Positions 9,384 to 17,724 of a stretch of 36,629 nt of DNA are shown here, in pieces. Each line of letters starts with the position of its first letter. The first letter of the stretch is position 1. Location: positions 1-36,629 of the forward strand of contig JAOKVV010000015.1 in NCBI GenBank assembly GCA_028336925.1. The letters run 5' to 3'. The position numbers and the translations under genes were made by a program. Under the pieces are notes generated by a model. It worked only from the letters and a program-made list of their open reading frames with translations, made no database searches and was not told the DNA's origin. Source of the DNA: Vicingaceae bacterium. Its GTDB lineage: Bacteria; Bacteroidota; Bacteroidia; Flavobacteriales_E; Vicingaceae.

Positions 9384-10888
9384 TGAAATTATTCTTTTAT
9401 CTTCTTTCAGTTCTTCTTTTCTATTCTTCTTGCAGCAAGAAAGAGAAGCACAGTCATTCTATAAAAATATATCAAACCAATGCTGAGGGAGAACATTTTA
9501 AACTTAAGGATTCGTTTGAAGTGCAGTCAAGTATTTTTAAAATGGAATTAGATACTACTGAAAAGTTTCAAACAATAATTGGATTTGGTGGAGCATTTAC
9601 AGAATCGAGCAGTCATTTAATCAGTAAACTAAATAAGGCAGCCAAAAATGATGTTCTTGGTTCATACTTTTCAGATACCGGGGCTAATTATAGTCTTGTA
9701 AGAACACATATCAATTCTTGTGATTTTTCACTCAAATCTTATGCTTATGATACTGTTTCTAATGATACCGCATTGATACATTTTTCTATCGAAGAAGATT
9801 TGAACGATATAATTCCTATTTTAAAGGCTGCACAAGATATCACTTCTTCCGGTTTTAAGATACTAGCTTCACCATGGACTGCGCCTCCTTGGATGAAAGA
9901 TAATACCAATTGGTTTGGTGGTAGATTATTGAAAAAATATTATTCTACTTGGGCAAAGTACTTTGTAAAATATGCATTAGCTTATTCAAATGAAGGTATA
10001 GATATATGGGGGTTTACTATTGAAAATGAACCTTTAGGGAATGGAGAGAATTGGGAAAGTATGCACTTTTCTCCCAATGAAATGGGAGATTTTGTGAAAG
10101 AACACTTAGGACCAATTTTAAAGTCCAATAATATGGAACAAAAACTATTTATTTTCGACCAAAATAAGGGTGAAGAACTTGAAGAATATACTAAAACATT
10201 ACTCCGAGATTCAACATTGTTGAGCTACATTGATGGAACTGCTGTACATTGGTATGCTAGCACTTTTAATTCATATGAATCTTCTTTAAACACTATTAAT
10301 CAAATAGCCCCTATGAAGTCAATCATTCATTCTGAGGCTTGTATAGATGCAGAAATACCTCAATGGAAAAACGATCGTTGGTATTGGGCTAAAGAGGCAA
10401 CTGATTGGGGATGGGAATGGGCACCTCAAGATAAAAAGAAGGATCATCCTAAATATGCGCCTGTTTATCGTTATGCCAATGATATAATTAATTGCATGAA
10501 TAATCAAGTGTCCGCCTGGATAGATTGGAATATGGTATTAGATCGACAAGGAGGGCCAAATCATGCAAAAAATTGGTGTATTGCGCCTGTAATAGTTGAC
10601 ACTGTTATACAAGAAGTATACAAAACGCCACTTTATTATGTGATGCGGCACTTTAGCCAATTTGTTCGGCCGGATGCAAGGAGAATTGGATTTAGATTAA
10701 ATACAAATGCTTTAAATGGAACGGCTTTTATAAATAAGGATAAAAGTATTATCGTTGTCTTGTTTAATCCTGGCACTACTGATTACAATGGTGTAATTAA
10801 ATTAGGTAGCCAAGAATTTAATATTAGTATTGACAAGCAAGCCATTCAAACCATATTATTAATTGAGAATAAAAGTAAACATGGATAA
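9383..10888 (+). CDS. GH30-family beta-glucosidase / beta-1,6-glucanase lipoprotein
   Basis: A 501-aa clan GH-A hydrolase with lipobox YSSC (Cys17). The start of the barrel (IIGFGGAFTE), acid/base E216 in ENEP and nucleophile E318 in HSEAC are visible, followed by the conserved AWIDWNM and GGPNH region and a C-terminal beta-sandwich. GH30 subfamilies 1 and 3 cover glucosylceramidase-like beta-glucosidases and endo-beta-1,6-glucanases. In a laminarin locus the likely job is removing beta-1,6 side branches (inference). It overlaps the following phosphorylase gene by 8 nt. Confidence 0.88.
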   Translation: MKLFFYLLSVLLFYSSCSKKEKHSHSIKIYQTNAEGEHFKLKDSFEVQSSIFKMELDTTEKFQTIIGFGGAFTESSSHLISKLNKAAKNDVLGSYFSDTGANYSLVRTHINSCDFSLKSYAYDTVSNDTALIHFSIEEDLNDIIPILKAAQDITSSGFKILASPWTAPPWMKDNTNWFGGRLLKKYYSTWAKYFVKYALAYSNEGIDIWGFTIENEPLGNGENWESMHFSPNEMGDFVKEHLGPILKSNNMEQKLFIFDQNKGEELEEYTKTLLRDSTLLSYIDGTAVHWYASTFNSYESSLNTINQIAPMKSIIHSEACIDAEIPQWKNDRWYWAKEATDWGWEWAPQDKKKDHPKYAPVYRYANDIINCMNNQVSAWIDWNMVLDRQGGPNHAKNWCIAPVIVDTVIQEVYKTPLYYVMRHFSQFVRPDARRIGFRLNTNALNGTAFINKDKSIIVVLFNPGTTDYNGVIKLGSQEFNISIDKQAIQTILLIENKSKHG

Positions 10889-13800
10889 GTCAAAATTATA
10901 TTTCGGTAAAAATCTCATTAATTCCCAGAATCAAAAAGTGGAAGGAGAATATACAACAATAGATGGGGAAGATTTTTTCGTTATAAGAAATTTTGACACG
11001 ATGCGTCCTTTTTTTATGACTATTGTAAGTGCTTCTGACCACTGGTTGTTTATAGGAAGTAATGGAGGCTTGTCAGCAGGAAGAAAGAATCCTGCAAGCG
11101 CTCTATTTCCTTACTATACAGATGATAAGATAATCGATTCAGCACATACAACAGGTCACAAAGCTATCATACACATGCAAAAAGACGGGCATGTATATAT
11201 ATGGGAACCATTTAAAACAAATAATGTAAATATTTACAAAGAAACATTCAATCTCTATAAAAATCGGGAAGGAAATAAGTTACTTTTTGAAGTAATTAAT
11301 CATGACCTTGATATTAAGTATTGCTACGGTTGGATGTTTTCTGATAAATATGGTATAATTAAGCAGTCTAAGGTAGAAAACCTATCAACAGAGGAAGTAG
11401 ATATTGATCTGATTGATGGTGTTCAAAATATATTACCAAGTGGTGTAGACACTGAAATGCAAGGTTTAAAAAGTACATTGGTAAATGCTTATAAAAGAGC
11501 TGAACTAAAGAATGATTCTAAAATTGCTATTTATGCCTTAAGTTCCATGATTGTCGATAATGCTGAACCAAGTGAATCACTGAAAGCCACTATAGCTTGG
11601 CATTGCGGTGCAGAAGCAAAACATGTTCTTTTGTCTAGTCTGCAACTTAAAGAATTTCAAAAAGGTAATTCAATTGTATCTGAATCTGATATAAAGGCAG
11701 AAAATGGCGCCTATTTTCTTAATGTTTCCACTTCATTAAAATCATCTGAAACTAAGGAATGGTATATAGTTTGTGATGTAAATCAATCAGCTAAGCGTAT
11801 AACAGAACTAAATGATTTGTTAACAACAAAAGGTTCTACTATTTATGAAGAGATAAAAACAGATATTTTAAACAATAAAAAAGAGCTAAGAAAAAAAATT
11901 GGTCTTTGTGATGGCATTCAGCTCTCTGCTGATAGAACCTCTACCGGACGACATTTTACAAATGTGCTCTTTAATATTATGCGGGGTGGTACTTTTTGTG
12001 AAGGTTATTATATTGATGTAGAAGACTTTATGAATCATGTAAAAACCATGAATCGAGTTGATTTTAATACTTACTCAAAAATATTTAACACTTTACCTAA
12101 AAAAATTGATTTTCATCAACTTAGGTATTTTTTGCTAGCAACCTATAGTAAATCTATTTTTAGGTATTACCTCGAGTACCTGCCGCTTTCATTTAGTCGC
12201 CGTCATGGTGACCCTAGCAGACCGTGGAATTATTTTAGTATCGATACTCAAGATAGTAATGGGAATAGTTTGAGAAATTTTGAAGGAAATTGGCGTGATA
12301 TTTTTCAAAATTGGGAAGCTTTATCCTACAGTTATCCTGAATATACGCTATCTATGATTAGTAAGTTTGTAAATGCATCAACTATAGATGGTTACAACCC
12401 ATATAGAATTTCTAGAAAGGGTATTGATTGGGAGGTAGTTGATCCCGAAGATCCTTGGTCACATATTGGCTACTGGGGCGATCATCAGATTATTTATCTG
12501 TCAAAATTTATTGAATTCTCGATGGATTTCCATCCTGTGAGATTAAAAAGTTTTCTCAATGAAAACTTATTTACCTACGCAAATGTGCCTTATCGGATAA
12601 AAGGCTATGACGCTATTTTGAGTGATCCTAAAAATACAATTCTATTCAATAGGGAAATTGAAAAAACAACTGCTGAAAATTATAATAGAGTCGGATCTGA
12701 TGGAAAACTAATATGGAAAAATGAAACAGAAATAGTTCTTGTTAGTTTAACGGAAAAGTTTTTGGTTACTACCTTAACTAAATTATATAATTTCATTCCT
12801 GATGGCGGTATTTGGCTCAATACACAACGACCTGAATGGAATGATGCTAATAACGCATTAGTTGGAAATGGCCTTTCAATTGTAACTTTATGTTACCTAA
12901 GAAGATTTATTTCAGTTCTTCAAAATTTATATAAAACAGCTGAAAATTCTAAATTCCAAATTAATAAGCCTGTTTTTGATTTAATGGAAGCGCTAAACAA
13001 AGGCTTTGTGAGATATAGATCATATTTGAAAACTGAATTTACCCCATTTTCTAGAAGAGAATTTATGGATGATTTTGGTATTGCAGGTGAACATTATAGA
13101 ACTACAGCATATGAGGGTTTTACAGGAGAGAAACGTTGGTTAGATAAACTAAAATTAGAGGAGTTTCTCAATACTGCATTAGACTACATTAATCATACCC
13201 TTGAAAATAATAAACGACCAGATGGTTTATATCATTCTTATAATTTATTAAAGCTAGGAGAAAATTCTGCAGAAATTACTCAACTTTATGAAATGCTTGA
13301 GGGTCAGGTGGCTATTTTAAGTTCAGGAATGCTTGATTTGGATGAGTCTGTTGAAATATTAAATGCATTAAAAGCAAGTAAAATGTATAGAGAAGATCAA
13401 TACAGTTATATGCTTTATCCGGATAGAAATCTTCCTTATTTTTTAGATAAGAATCTTTTACCTCCCAATAGTAAAAATAAGATTCCCATAATTCAAAAAA
13501 TGCTAAATGACGAAGATTGTTCTATTATAGAGGAAGATAAATTTGGTAATCTTTATTTTAATAGTCACTTAAATAATTCCAAAGATATAGATGAATTAAT
13601 CGATCAAATCGAAAATTCTAGTCTTAAGTATGAGGTTAATCAGCATAGAAAAGTAATAAAATTATTGTTTGAAGATGTATTCAAACATCATGAGTTTACA
13701 GGAAGATCTGGTTCGTTTTTTGGCTATGAGGGCTTAGGTAGTATCTATTGGCATATGGTTTCTAAATTGATGCTTGCAATTCAAGAGAATTTATCTAAAT

Positions 13801-14345
13801 ATCGAAAACAAAAGGATTCCTTGAGTTATTCTAAACTCATTGAGCATTATTATGAAATAAGAGCAGGAATTGGGGTTAATAAATCTCCTGAGCTTTATGG
13901 GGCATTTCCTACTGATGCATATTCTCATACCCCAAAAAATTCAGGAGCAAAACAGCCCGGAATGACAGGTCAGGTAAAGGAAGATATAATTAATAGATGG
14001 GCTGAATTAGGCTTAAATTCTAACAATGGAAAGCTTGAGTTTAATCCTTTTATTTTAAGAAAATCAGAATTGATTTTAGAAGAATCATTTCTTACTTATA
14101 TCGATTTTGAAGGTGAATTTCAAAAAGTAAAAGTGCCTAAAAATAGCCTAGCATTTACTTATTGTCAAATACCTATTATTTATACATTAAAAAATAAGAA
14201 CCAAATAATTCTCTACAGGGCTGAAGGAGCAGACCAGGTAATAGATGGCTTATGCTTAGATGTTCAAGAATCAAAGGATATTTTTAAAAGGAAAGGTTTA
14301 GTTTTAAAAATTGAGGTTGGTTTGAAAAATGATCAATTTATTTAA
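10881..14345 (+). CDS. GH149-like beta-1,3-glucan phosphorylase
   Basis: A 1154-aa cytoplasmic protein with no signal peptide. Length and motifs resemble the GH149 beta-1,3-oligoglucan phosphorylases, relatives of GH94, which release glucose-1-phosphate from beta-1,3-gluco-oligosaccharides using phosphate. The (alpha/alpha)6 catalytic core contains RPEWNDANNALVGNG (about 650-664); D655 matches the general acid of GH94-type WND motifs. Further on are GRSG (941-944), EGLGSIYWH, and a C-terminal region with a SGAKQPGMTGQ stretch. I used the ATG at 10881, overlapping GH30 by 8 nt; an upstream in-frame codon at 10863 adds only six residues. The alternatives are GH161 or an unusual GH94. The linkage preference rests on the laminarinase neighbours. 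Confidence 0.8.
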   Translation: MDKSKLYFGKNLINSQNQKVEGEYTTIDGEDFFVIRNFDTMRPFFMTIVSASDHWLFIGSNGGLSAGRKNPASALFPYYTDDKIIDSAHTTGHKAIIHMQKDGHVYIWEPFKTNNVNIYKETFNLYKNREGNKLLFEVINHDLDIKYCYGWMFSDKYGIIKQSKVENLSTEEVDIDLIDGVQNILPSGVDTEMQGLKSTLVNAYKRAELKNDSKIAIYALSSMIVDNAEPSESLKATIAWHCGAEAKHVLLSSLQLKEFQKGNSIVSESDIKAENGAYFLNVSTSLKSSETKEWYIVCDVNQSAKRITELNDLLTTKGSTIYEEIKTDILNNKKELRKKIGLCDGIQLSADRTSTGRHFTNVLFNIMRGGTFCEGYYIDVEDFMNHVKTMNRVDFNTYSKIFNTLPKKIDFHQLRYFLLATYSKSIFRYYLEYLPLSFSRRHGDPSRPWNYFSIDTQDSNGNSLRNFEGNWRDIFQNWEALSYSYPEYTLSMISKFVNASTIDGYNPYRISRKGIDWEVVDPEDPWSHIGYWGDHQIIYLSKFIEFSMDFHPVRLKSFLNENLFTYANVPYRIKGYDAILSDPKNTILFNREIEKTTAENYNRVGSDGKLIWKNETEIVLVSLTEKFLVTTLTKLYNFIPDGGIWLNTQRPEWNDANNALVGNGLSIVTLCYLRRFISVLQNLYKTAENSKFQINKPVFDLMEALNKGFVRYRSYLKTEFTPFSRREFMDDFGIAGEHYRTTAYEGFTGEKRWLDKLKLEEFLNTALDYINHTLENNKRPDGLYHSYNLLKLGENSAEITQLYEMLEGQVAILSSGMLDLDESVEILNALKASKMYREDQYSYMLYPDRNLPYFLDKNLLPPNSKNKIPIIQKMLNDEDCSIIEEDKFGNLYFNSHLNNSKDIDELIDQIENSSLKYEVNQHRKVIKLLFEDVFKHHEFTGRSGSFFGYEGLGSIYWHMVSKLMLAIQENLSKYRKQKDSLSYSKLIEHYYEIRAGIGVNKSPELYGAFPTDAYSHTPKNSGAKQPGMTGQVKEDIINRWAELGLNSNNGKLEFNPFILRKSELILEESFLTYIDFEGEFQKVKVPKNSLAFTYCQIPIIYTLKNKNQIILYRAEGADQVIDGLCLDVQESKDIFKRKGLVLKIEVGLKNDQFI

Positions 14346-14352
14346 TATTATT

Positions 14353-15978
14353 ATGAAAAACATACAACTTTTACTTTTAATTTTTATCATATCTCTGGGT
14401 GTTAAAGCTCAACCTTTACAAGATGATTTTGAGGGGGGTGGTAATATAATGTCATGGTTTGGAGATAATTGTGTTGTGAATCTAAACTTAAATAACCCCT
14501 ATCCAACTGGGTTAAATACTTCATTGAAGGTATTGGAATATATTGATAATGGTGGGCAATATGCCAACCTTCGTTTCGATGCAGGCAGAAATTTAAATTT
14601 GTCTACGTATTACAAGTTTTCTTTTAAAATTTATATTCCATCAAATAGTATAACAGGTAATGCTCTAAATCAAGTTTCTTTAAAGTTACAAGACGGAAAT
14701 CTTCCTGCACCTTGGTCTACTCAAAGTGAAATTGTAAAGCCTATTCAACTAGATCAATGGCAGGTGGTTACTTTTGATTTTGTAAATGATTCCTACCAAA
14801 ATTTAAATGCATCTTCACTTCCTCCTTCTCAACGAATGGATTTTAACCGAATCATAATTCAAGTAAACGGTGAGAATAATTTTGATTATGTAACTGCATA
14901 TATTGATGACTTTTATTATTTTGATAGTGTTATTTCTCAACCTCCTTTGCCTGTTTACAATCGATTAGTATGGTCAGACGAATTTAACGGGAGTGGAGCT
15001 ATTGACGGGAATAAGTGGTTTCATCAAACACAATTACCGAATGGAGGGAGCTGGTATAATGGAGAGATTCAACATTATACTAACCGTACAGCAAATGCAT
15101 CTGTAAATAATGGTATTATGAATTTAATAGCTCGAAAAGAGTTGTTTGTAGACCAGGGAATTACAAAGCAATATACATCAGCTCGACTTAATTCTAAATT
15201 TGCATTTAAGTATGGAAAAATTGAAGTCAGAGCAAAATTGCCGAGTGGTATTGGCACATGGCCCGCTATATGGATGCTAGGTAAAAATATAGATGAACCA
15301 GGAGCTTGGTGGCAAATTAATGGACACGGTTCAGTTGGCTGGCCTGCATGTGGTGAAATTGATATTATGGAGCATTGGGGAAACAATCAAAATTACGTAC
15401 AAAGTGCCACCCATACACCTTCTAGTTTCGGAAACACAATAAATCACGGTGGGCAAACAATTTCAACTGCTTCAACTGCTTTTCATACTTATACCCTTGA
15501 ATGGTATCCCTCTAAATTAGTATTTAGTGTGGATAATGTTGTACACTACACCTATGAACCAAGTGTTTTTAACTCCTCTACTTGGCCATTTAATAGTGAA
15601 CAATATATTTTGTTAAACATCGCAATTCTTCCCAGCATTAGTTCCATGTTTAACCAAAGTTCCATGGATATCGACTTTGTTAGAGTTTATCAAGAATCAA
15701 CTACGCACGTTTCTAAAAATTATGATGATAATTCTCAATTAAATATTTATCCTAATCCTGTTATTGATAACTTAACCATCAAAATACCAAATGAAAAATC
15801 AAATAATTTGGTAAATATTACTATTTTCAATTCTAAAGGCCAGTTGGTGTTTAAAGCCGAAGAAATGGTAAATAATGGATTGATAAATTTATCAGGCCTA
15901 CAAGACTTTAAAAGGGGAGTTTATTTTCTAAGTGTCAACTACGATTCTGAACGATACAGCTTTAAATTCATTAAGTAG
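14353..15978 (+). CDS. GH16 laminarinase with T9SS sorting domain, secreted
   Basis: A 541-aa extracellular endo-beta-1,3-glucanase-type enzyme. I start it at the ATG at 14353, 7 nt after the phosphorylase, because it begins a clean Sec signal peptide ending VKAQ; the in-frame ATG at 14329 would add eight residues. After the signal comes a beta-rich, carbohydrate-binding-like module (about 20-190), then a GH16 domain starting near RLVWSDEF with GEIDIMEHWG (catalytic E335 and E340). A type A Por secretion C-terminal domain follows from residue 463 (LNIYPNP) to the end, ending in a short basic tail. It is the last gene of the operon and the only one marked for T9SS export, so it should act first on polymeric glucan. 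Confidence 0.92.
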   Translation: MKNIQLLLLIFIISLGVKAQPLQDDFEGGGNIMSWFGDNCVVNLNLNNPYPTGLNTSLKVLEYIDNGGQYANLRFDAGRNLNLSTYYKFSFKIYIPSNSITGNALNQVSLKLQDGNLPAPWSTQSEIVKPIQLDQWQVVTFDFVNDSYQNLNASSLPPSQRMDFNRIIIQVNGENNFDYVTAYIDDFYYFDSVISQPPLPVYNRLVWSDEFNGSGAIDGNKWFHQTQLPNGGSWYNGEIQHYTNRTANASVNNGIMNLIARKELFVDQGITKQYTSARLNSKFAFKYGKIEVRAKLPSGIGTWPAIWMLGKNIDEPGAWWQINGHGSVGWPACGEIDIMEHWGNNQNYVQSATHTPSSFGNTINHGGQTISTASTAFHTYTLEWYPSKLVFSVDNVVHYTYEPSVFNSSTWPFNSEQYILLNIAILPSISSMFNQSSMDIDFVRVYQESTTHVSKNYDDNSQLNIYPNPVIDNLTIKIPNEKSNNLVNITIFNSKGQLVFKAEEMVNNGLINLSGLQDFKRGVYFLSVNYDSERYSFKFIK

Positions 15979-16020
15979 TTTAGTTATGCAATAATAAATC
16001 GGTGTTTAGAAATAGTGCAT

Positions 16021-16122
16021 AAAAAATGGGTAAGCTACTTACATCGCACCGCTCAACCATTTACCCTTGCTATCTTCCGATCCTGGGGGATTCAATAGGA
16101 GCTGGTCGTATAAGACTTACCC
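16021..16122 (-). ncRNA. ffs: Signal recognition particle RNA, small bacterial type
   Basis: The RNA scaffold that binds Ffh for co-translational targeting. Read on the minus strand, the apical loop has the universal SRP domain IV pattern: CAGG, then AUC-GGAA-GAU, then AGCA, i.e. a GGAA tetraloop on a short stem beside the CAGG/AGCA symmetric loop. Nearer the 3' end, GUGCGAUGUAAGUAGCU matches the 4.5S RNA arm. The ends pair as 5' GGGUAAG with 3' CUUACCC (16028-16122, about 95 nt), and a run of six U follows at 16021-16026, which would serve as terminator. The gene converges on the GH16 gene and diverges from the DUF4199 gene. Confidence 0.93.
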
Positions 16123-16126
16123 GTGG

Positions 16127-16158
16127 CAAAAGTAGGCATAATCTCATACACGCTGCAA
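16127..16158 (-). promoter_or_regulatory. Bacteroidota-type promoter of the SRP RNA gene
   Basis: On the minus strand a perfect TAnnTTTG -7 box (TACTTTTG, 16127-16134) lies 4 nt before the first G of the RNA. A TTG at 16156-16158 lies 21 nt further upstream, matching the -33 element of Bacteroidota housekeeping promoters. Confidence 0.75.
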
Positions 16159-16202
16159 GTGATTTCGTAAATTTTCTTACCGAAGTATGGAATTTAAATT
16201 GA

Positions 16203-16210
16203 TATATTTG
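16203..16210 (+). promoter_or_regulatory. Likely -7 promoter box of the DUF4199 gene
   Basis: TATATTTG fits TAnnTTTG exactly and ends 25 nt before the ATG at 16236. No convincing -33 TTG is at the right distance. Confidence 0.5.
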
Positions 16211-16235
16211 TTTTCTAACTAAAAATTCAATCCTC

Positions 16236-16754
16236 ATGGAACAACAACCATCAATGGCAAAAAGTGCAATGAACTACGGTGCAATCATTGGATTAGTATT
16301 AATTGCCTTATCCTTAGTTTCTTTCCTTATTGGTAATTACGAAAGTAAACTGATGCAATACCTCAGCTATGCAGTAATGATTGGTGGATTGTATTGGGCG
16401 ATTAAAAGTTATAGAGATAAAGAATGTGGTGGATTTATTGCATATAGTAAAGCTTTGGGTTTTGGTGTGCTTACTGCTCTTTTTTTCGGGATCATTACAG
16501 CCTTTTTTACCTATATCTATATTAAATTTGTAGACGATACGTTAATTCAATTTGCTTTAGAACAAAGTAGATTGCAATTAGAAGAAAGAGGAATGAGCGA
16601 AGACGATATAGATGCAGCAATGCAGATGTCTAAATCGTTTACATCGGCTGGTTTTATTGCTTCAATGGCATTAATTGGTAATATAGTAATTGGTTTCTTA
16701 ATTTCTTTAATTGTAGGGTTAGTAGTCAAAAAAGAGGATACCTCGTTTAATTAA
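16236..16754 (+). CDS. DUF4199-family membrane protein
   Basis: A 172-aa protein with four predicted membrane segments (roughly 13-32, 38-56, 72-97 and 137-163) and a charged stretch between the third and fourth (LQLEERGMSEDDIDAAM). Layout and length match DUF4199, a Bacteroidota family of unknown function. It lies 15 nt before a GT2 glycosyltransferase gene and may share its transcript. A TAnnTTTG box precedes it. No biochemical role can be assigned. Confidence 0.8.
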   Translation: MEQQPSMAKSAMNYGAIIGLVLIALSLVSFLIGNYESKLMQYLSYAVMIGGLYWAIKSYRDKECGGFIAYSKALGFGVLTALFFGIITAFFTYIYIKFVDDTLIQFALEQSRLQLEERGMSEDDIDAAMQMSKSFTSAGFIASMALIGNIVIGFLISLIVGLVVKKEDTSFN

Positions 16755-16769
16755 AAAATAGCATTTTAA

Positions 16770-17720
16770 GTGAATATTTCTGTAGTAATACCTTTATTAA
16801 ATGAGGAAGAGTCGCTTCCTGAATTGTTTTCATGGATTAAGAAAGTAATGAATGAAAACAACTTTTCTTTTGAAGTGATTTTTGTAGATGATGGCAGTAC
16901 CGATGATTCTTGGAAGGTAATAGAGGGGTTAAAATTAGAAAATATAAACCAAGTTAAAGGGATTAAATTTCGAAGAAACTATGGGAAATCTGCAGCTCTA
17001 AACGTAGGTTTTGAAGCTGCAGAAGGTGATGTGATCATCACCATGGACGCTGATTTACAAGATAGCCCTGATGAAATTCCAGAGTTACATAAATTAATCA
17101 CAGAAGATGGCTTTGATCTAATATCAGGATGGAAGCAAAAACGATATGATCCATTATCGAAAACTATTCCTACTAAGTTATTTAATTGGGCTACCCGAAA
17201 AATGACAGGCATTTATTTACATGATTTTAATTGTGGATTAAAGGCTTACAAAAATGTTGTAGTCAAAAACATTGAAGTTTATGGCGAAATGCACCGCTAT
17301 ATTCCGGCTATTGCAAAATGGGCAGGTTTTACAAAAATTGGTGAGAAAGTTGTTCAGCATCAAGAACGTAAATATGGTACGACTAAGTTTGGTTTAGAGC
17401 GTTTTGTAAATGGCTTTCTGGATTTATTGTCCATTACATTTATTGGAAAATTTGGTAAAAAACCGATGCACTTTTTCGGGCTATTAGGCACTTTGATGTT
17501 TATGATAGGATTTATTTTAATTCTATACGTAGGTGGAGAAAAACTGTATTATTTAGCGAAAAATATACCTGCCAGACTAGTTACCGATACGGCTCAATTT
17601 TACATTGCTTTAGTTGCCATGATTATGGGAGTTCAGTTATTTTTAGCTGGTTATTTGGCAGAATTAACTTCTAGAAACTCCCCCAATAGAAACAACTATA
17701 AGATAGAGACAGAACTATAA
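16770..17720 (+). CDS. GT2-family glycosyltransferase, DPM1/GtrB-like, membrane-anchored
   Basis: A 316-aa transferase that probably moves a sugar from a nucleotide donor to a polyprenyl phosphate at the cytoplasmic face of the inner membrane. The GT-A domain shows the N-terminal VVIPLLNEEESLPEL, VDDGSTDDSW (around 39-48) and MDADLQDSPDEI; two membrane helices follow at about 232-255 and 272-297. The start is a GTG at 16770, supported because the family motif begins three residues later and no in-frame ATG is nearer. The donor and acceptor sugars are unknown. The next gene, a GT4 transferase, starts 4 nt after the stop. Confidence 0.9.
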   Translation: MNISVVIPLLNEEESLPELFSWIKKVMNENNFSFEVIFVDDGSTDDSWKVIEGLKLENINQVKGIKFRRNYGKSAALNVGFEAAEGDVIITMDADLQDSPDEIPELHKLITEDGFDLISGWKQKRYDPLSKTIPTKLFNWATRKMTGIYLHDFNCGLKAYKNVVVKNIEVYGEMHRYIPAIAKWAGFTKIGEKVVQHQERKYGTTKFGLERFVNGFLDLLSITFIGKFGKKPMHFFGLLGTLMFMIGFILILYVGGEKLYYLAKNIPARLVTDTAQFYIALVAMIMGVQLFLAGYLAELTSRNSPNRNNYKIETEL

Positions 17721-17724
17721 AATC

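Noticed and set aside
10881-14345. Cyclic beta-1,2-glucan synthase or cellobiose phosphorylase (GH94)
   Set aside because: Length is far below the cyclic glucan synthase and above cellobiose phosphorylase, and the neighbours are beta-1,3-glucan enzymes; GH149 fits better, though a profile search would be decisive.
15075-15386. Open frame antisense to the T9SS GH16 gene
   Set aside because: It lies wholly across the conserved catalytic domain and has no start signal or protein-like features.
15984-16022. Inverted repeat TTATGCA / TGCATAA after the glucan operon
   Set aside because: The arms are 25 nt apart, only 7 bp long and AT-rich, and no T run follows on the plus strand, so I do not call it a terminator.
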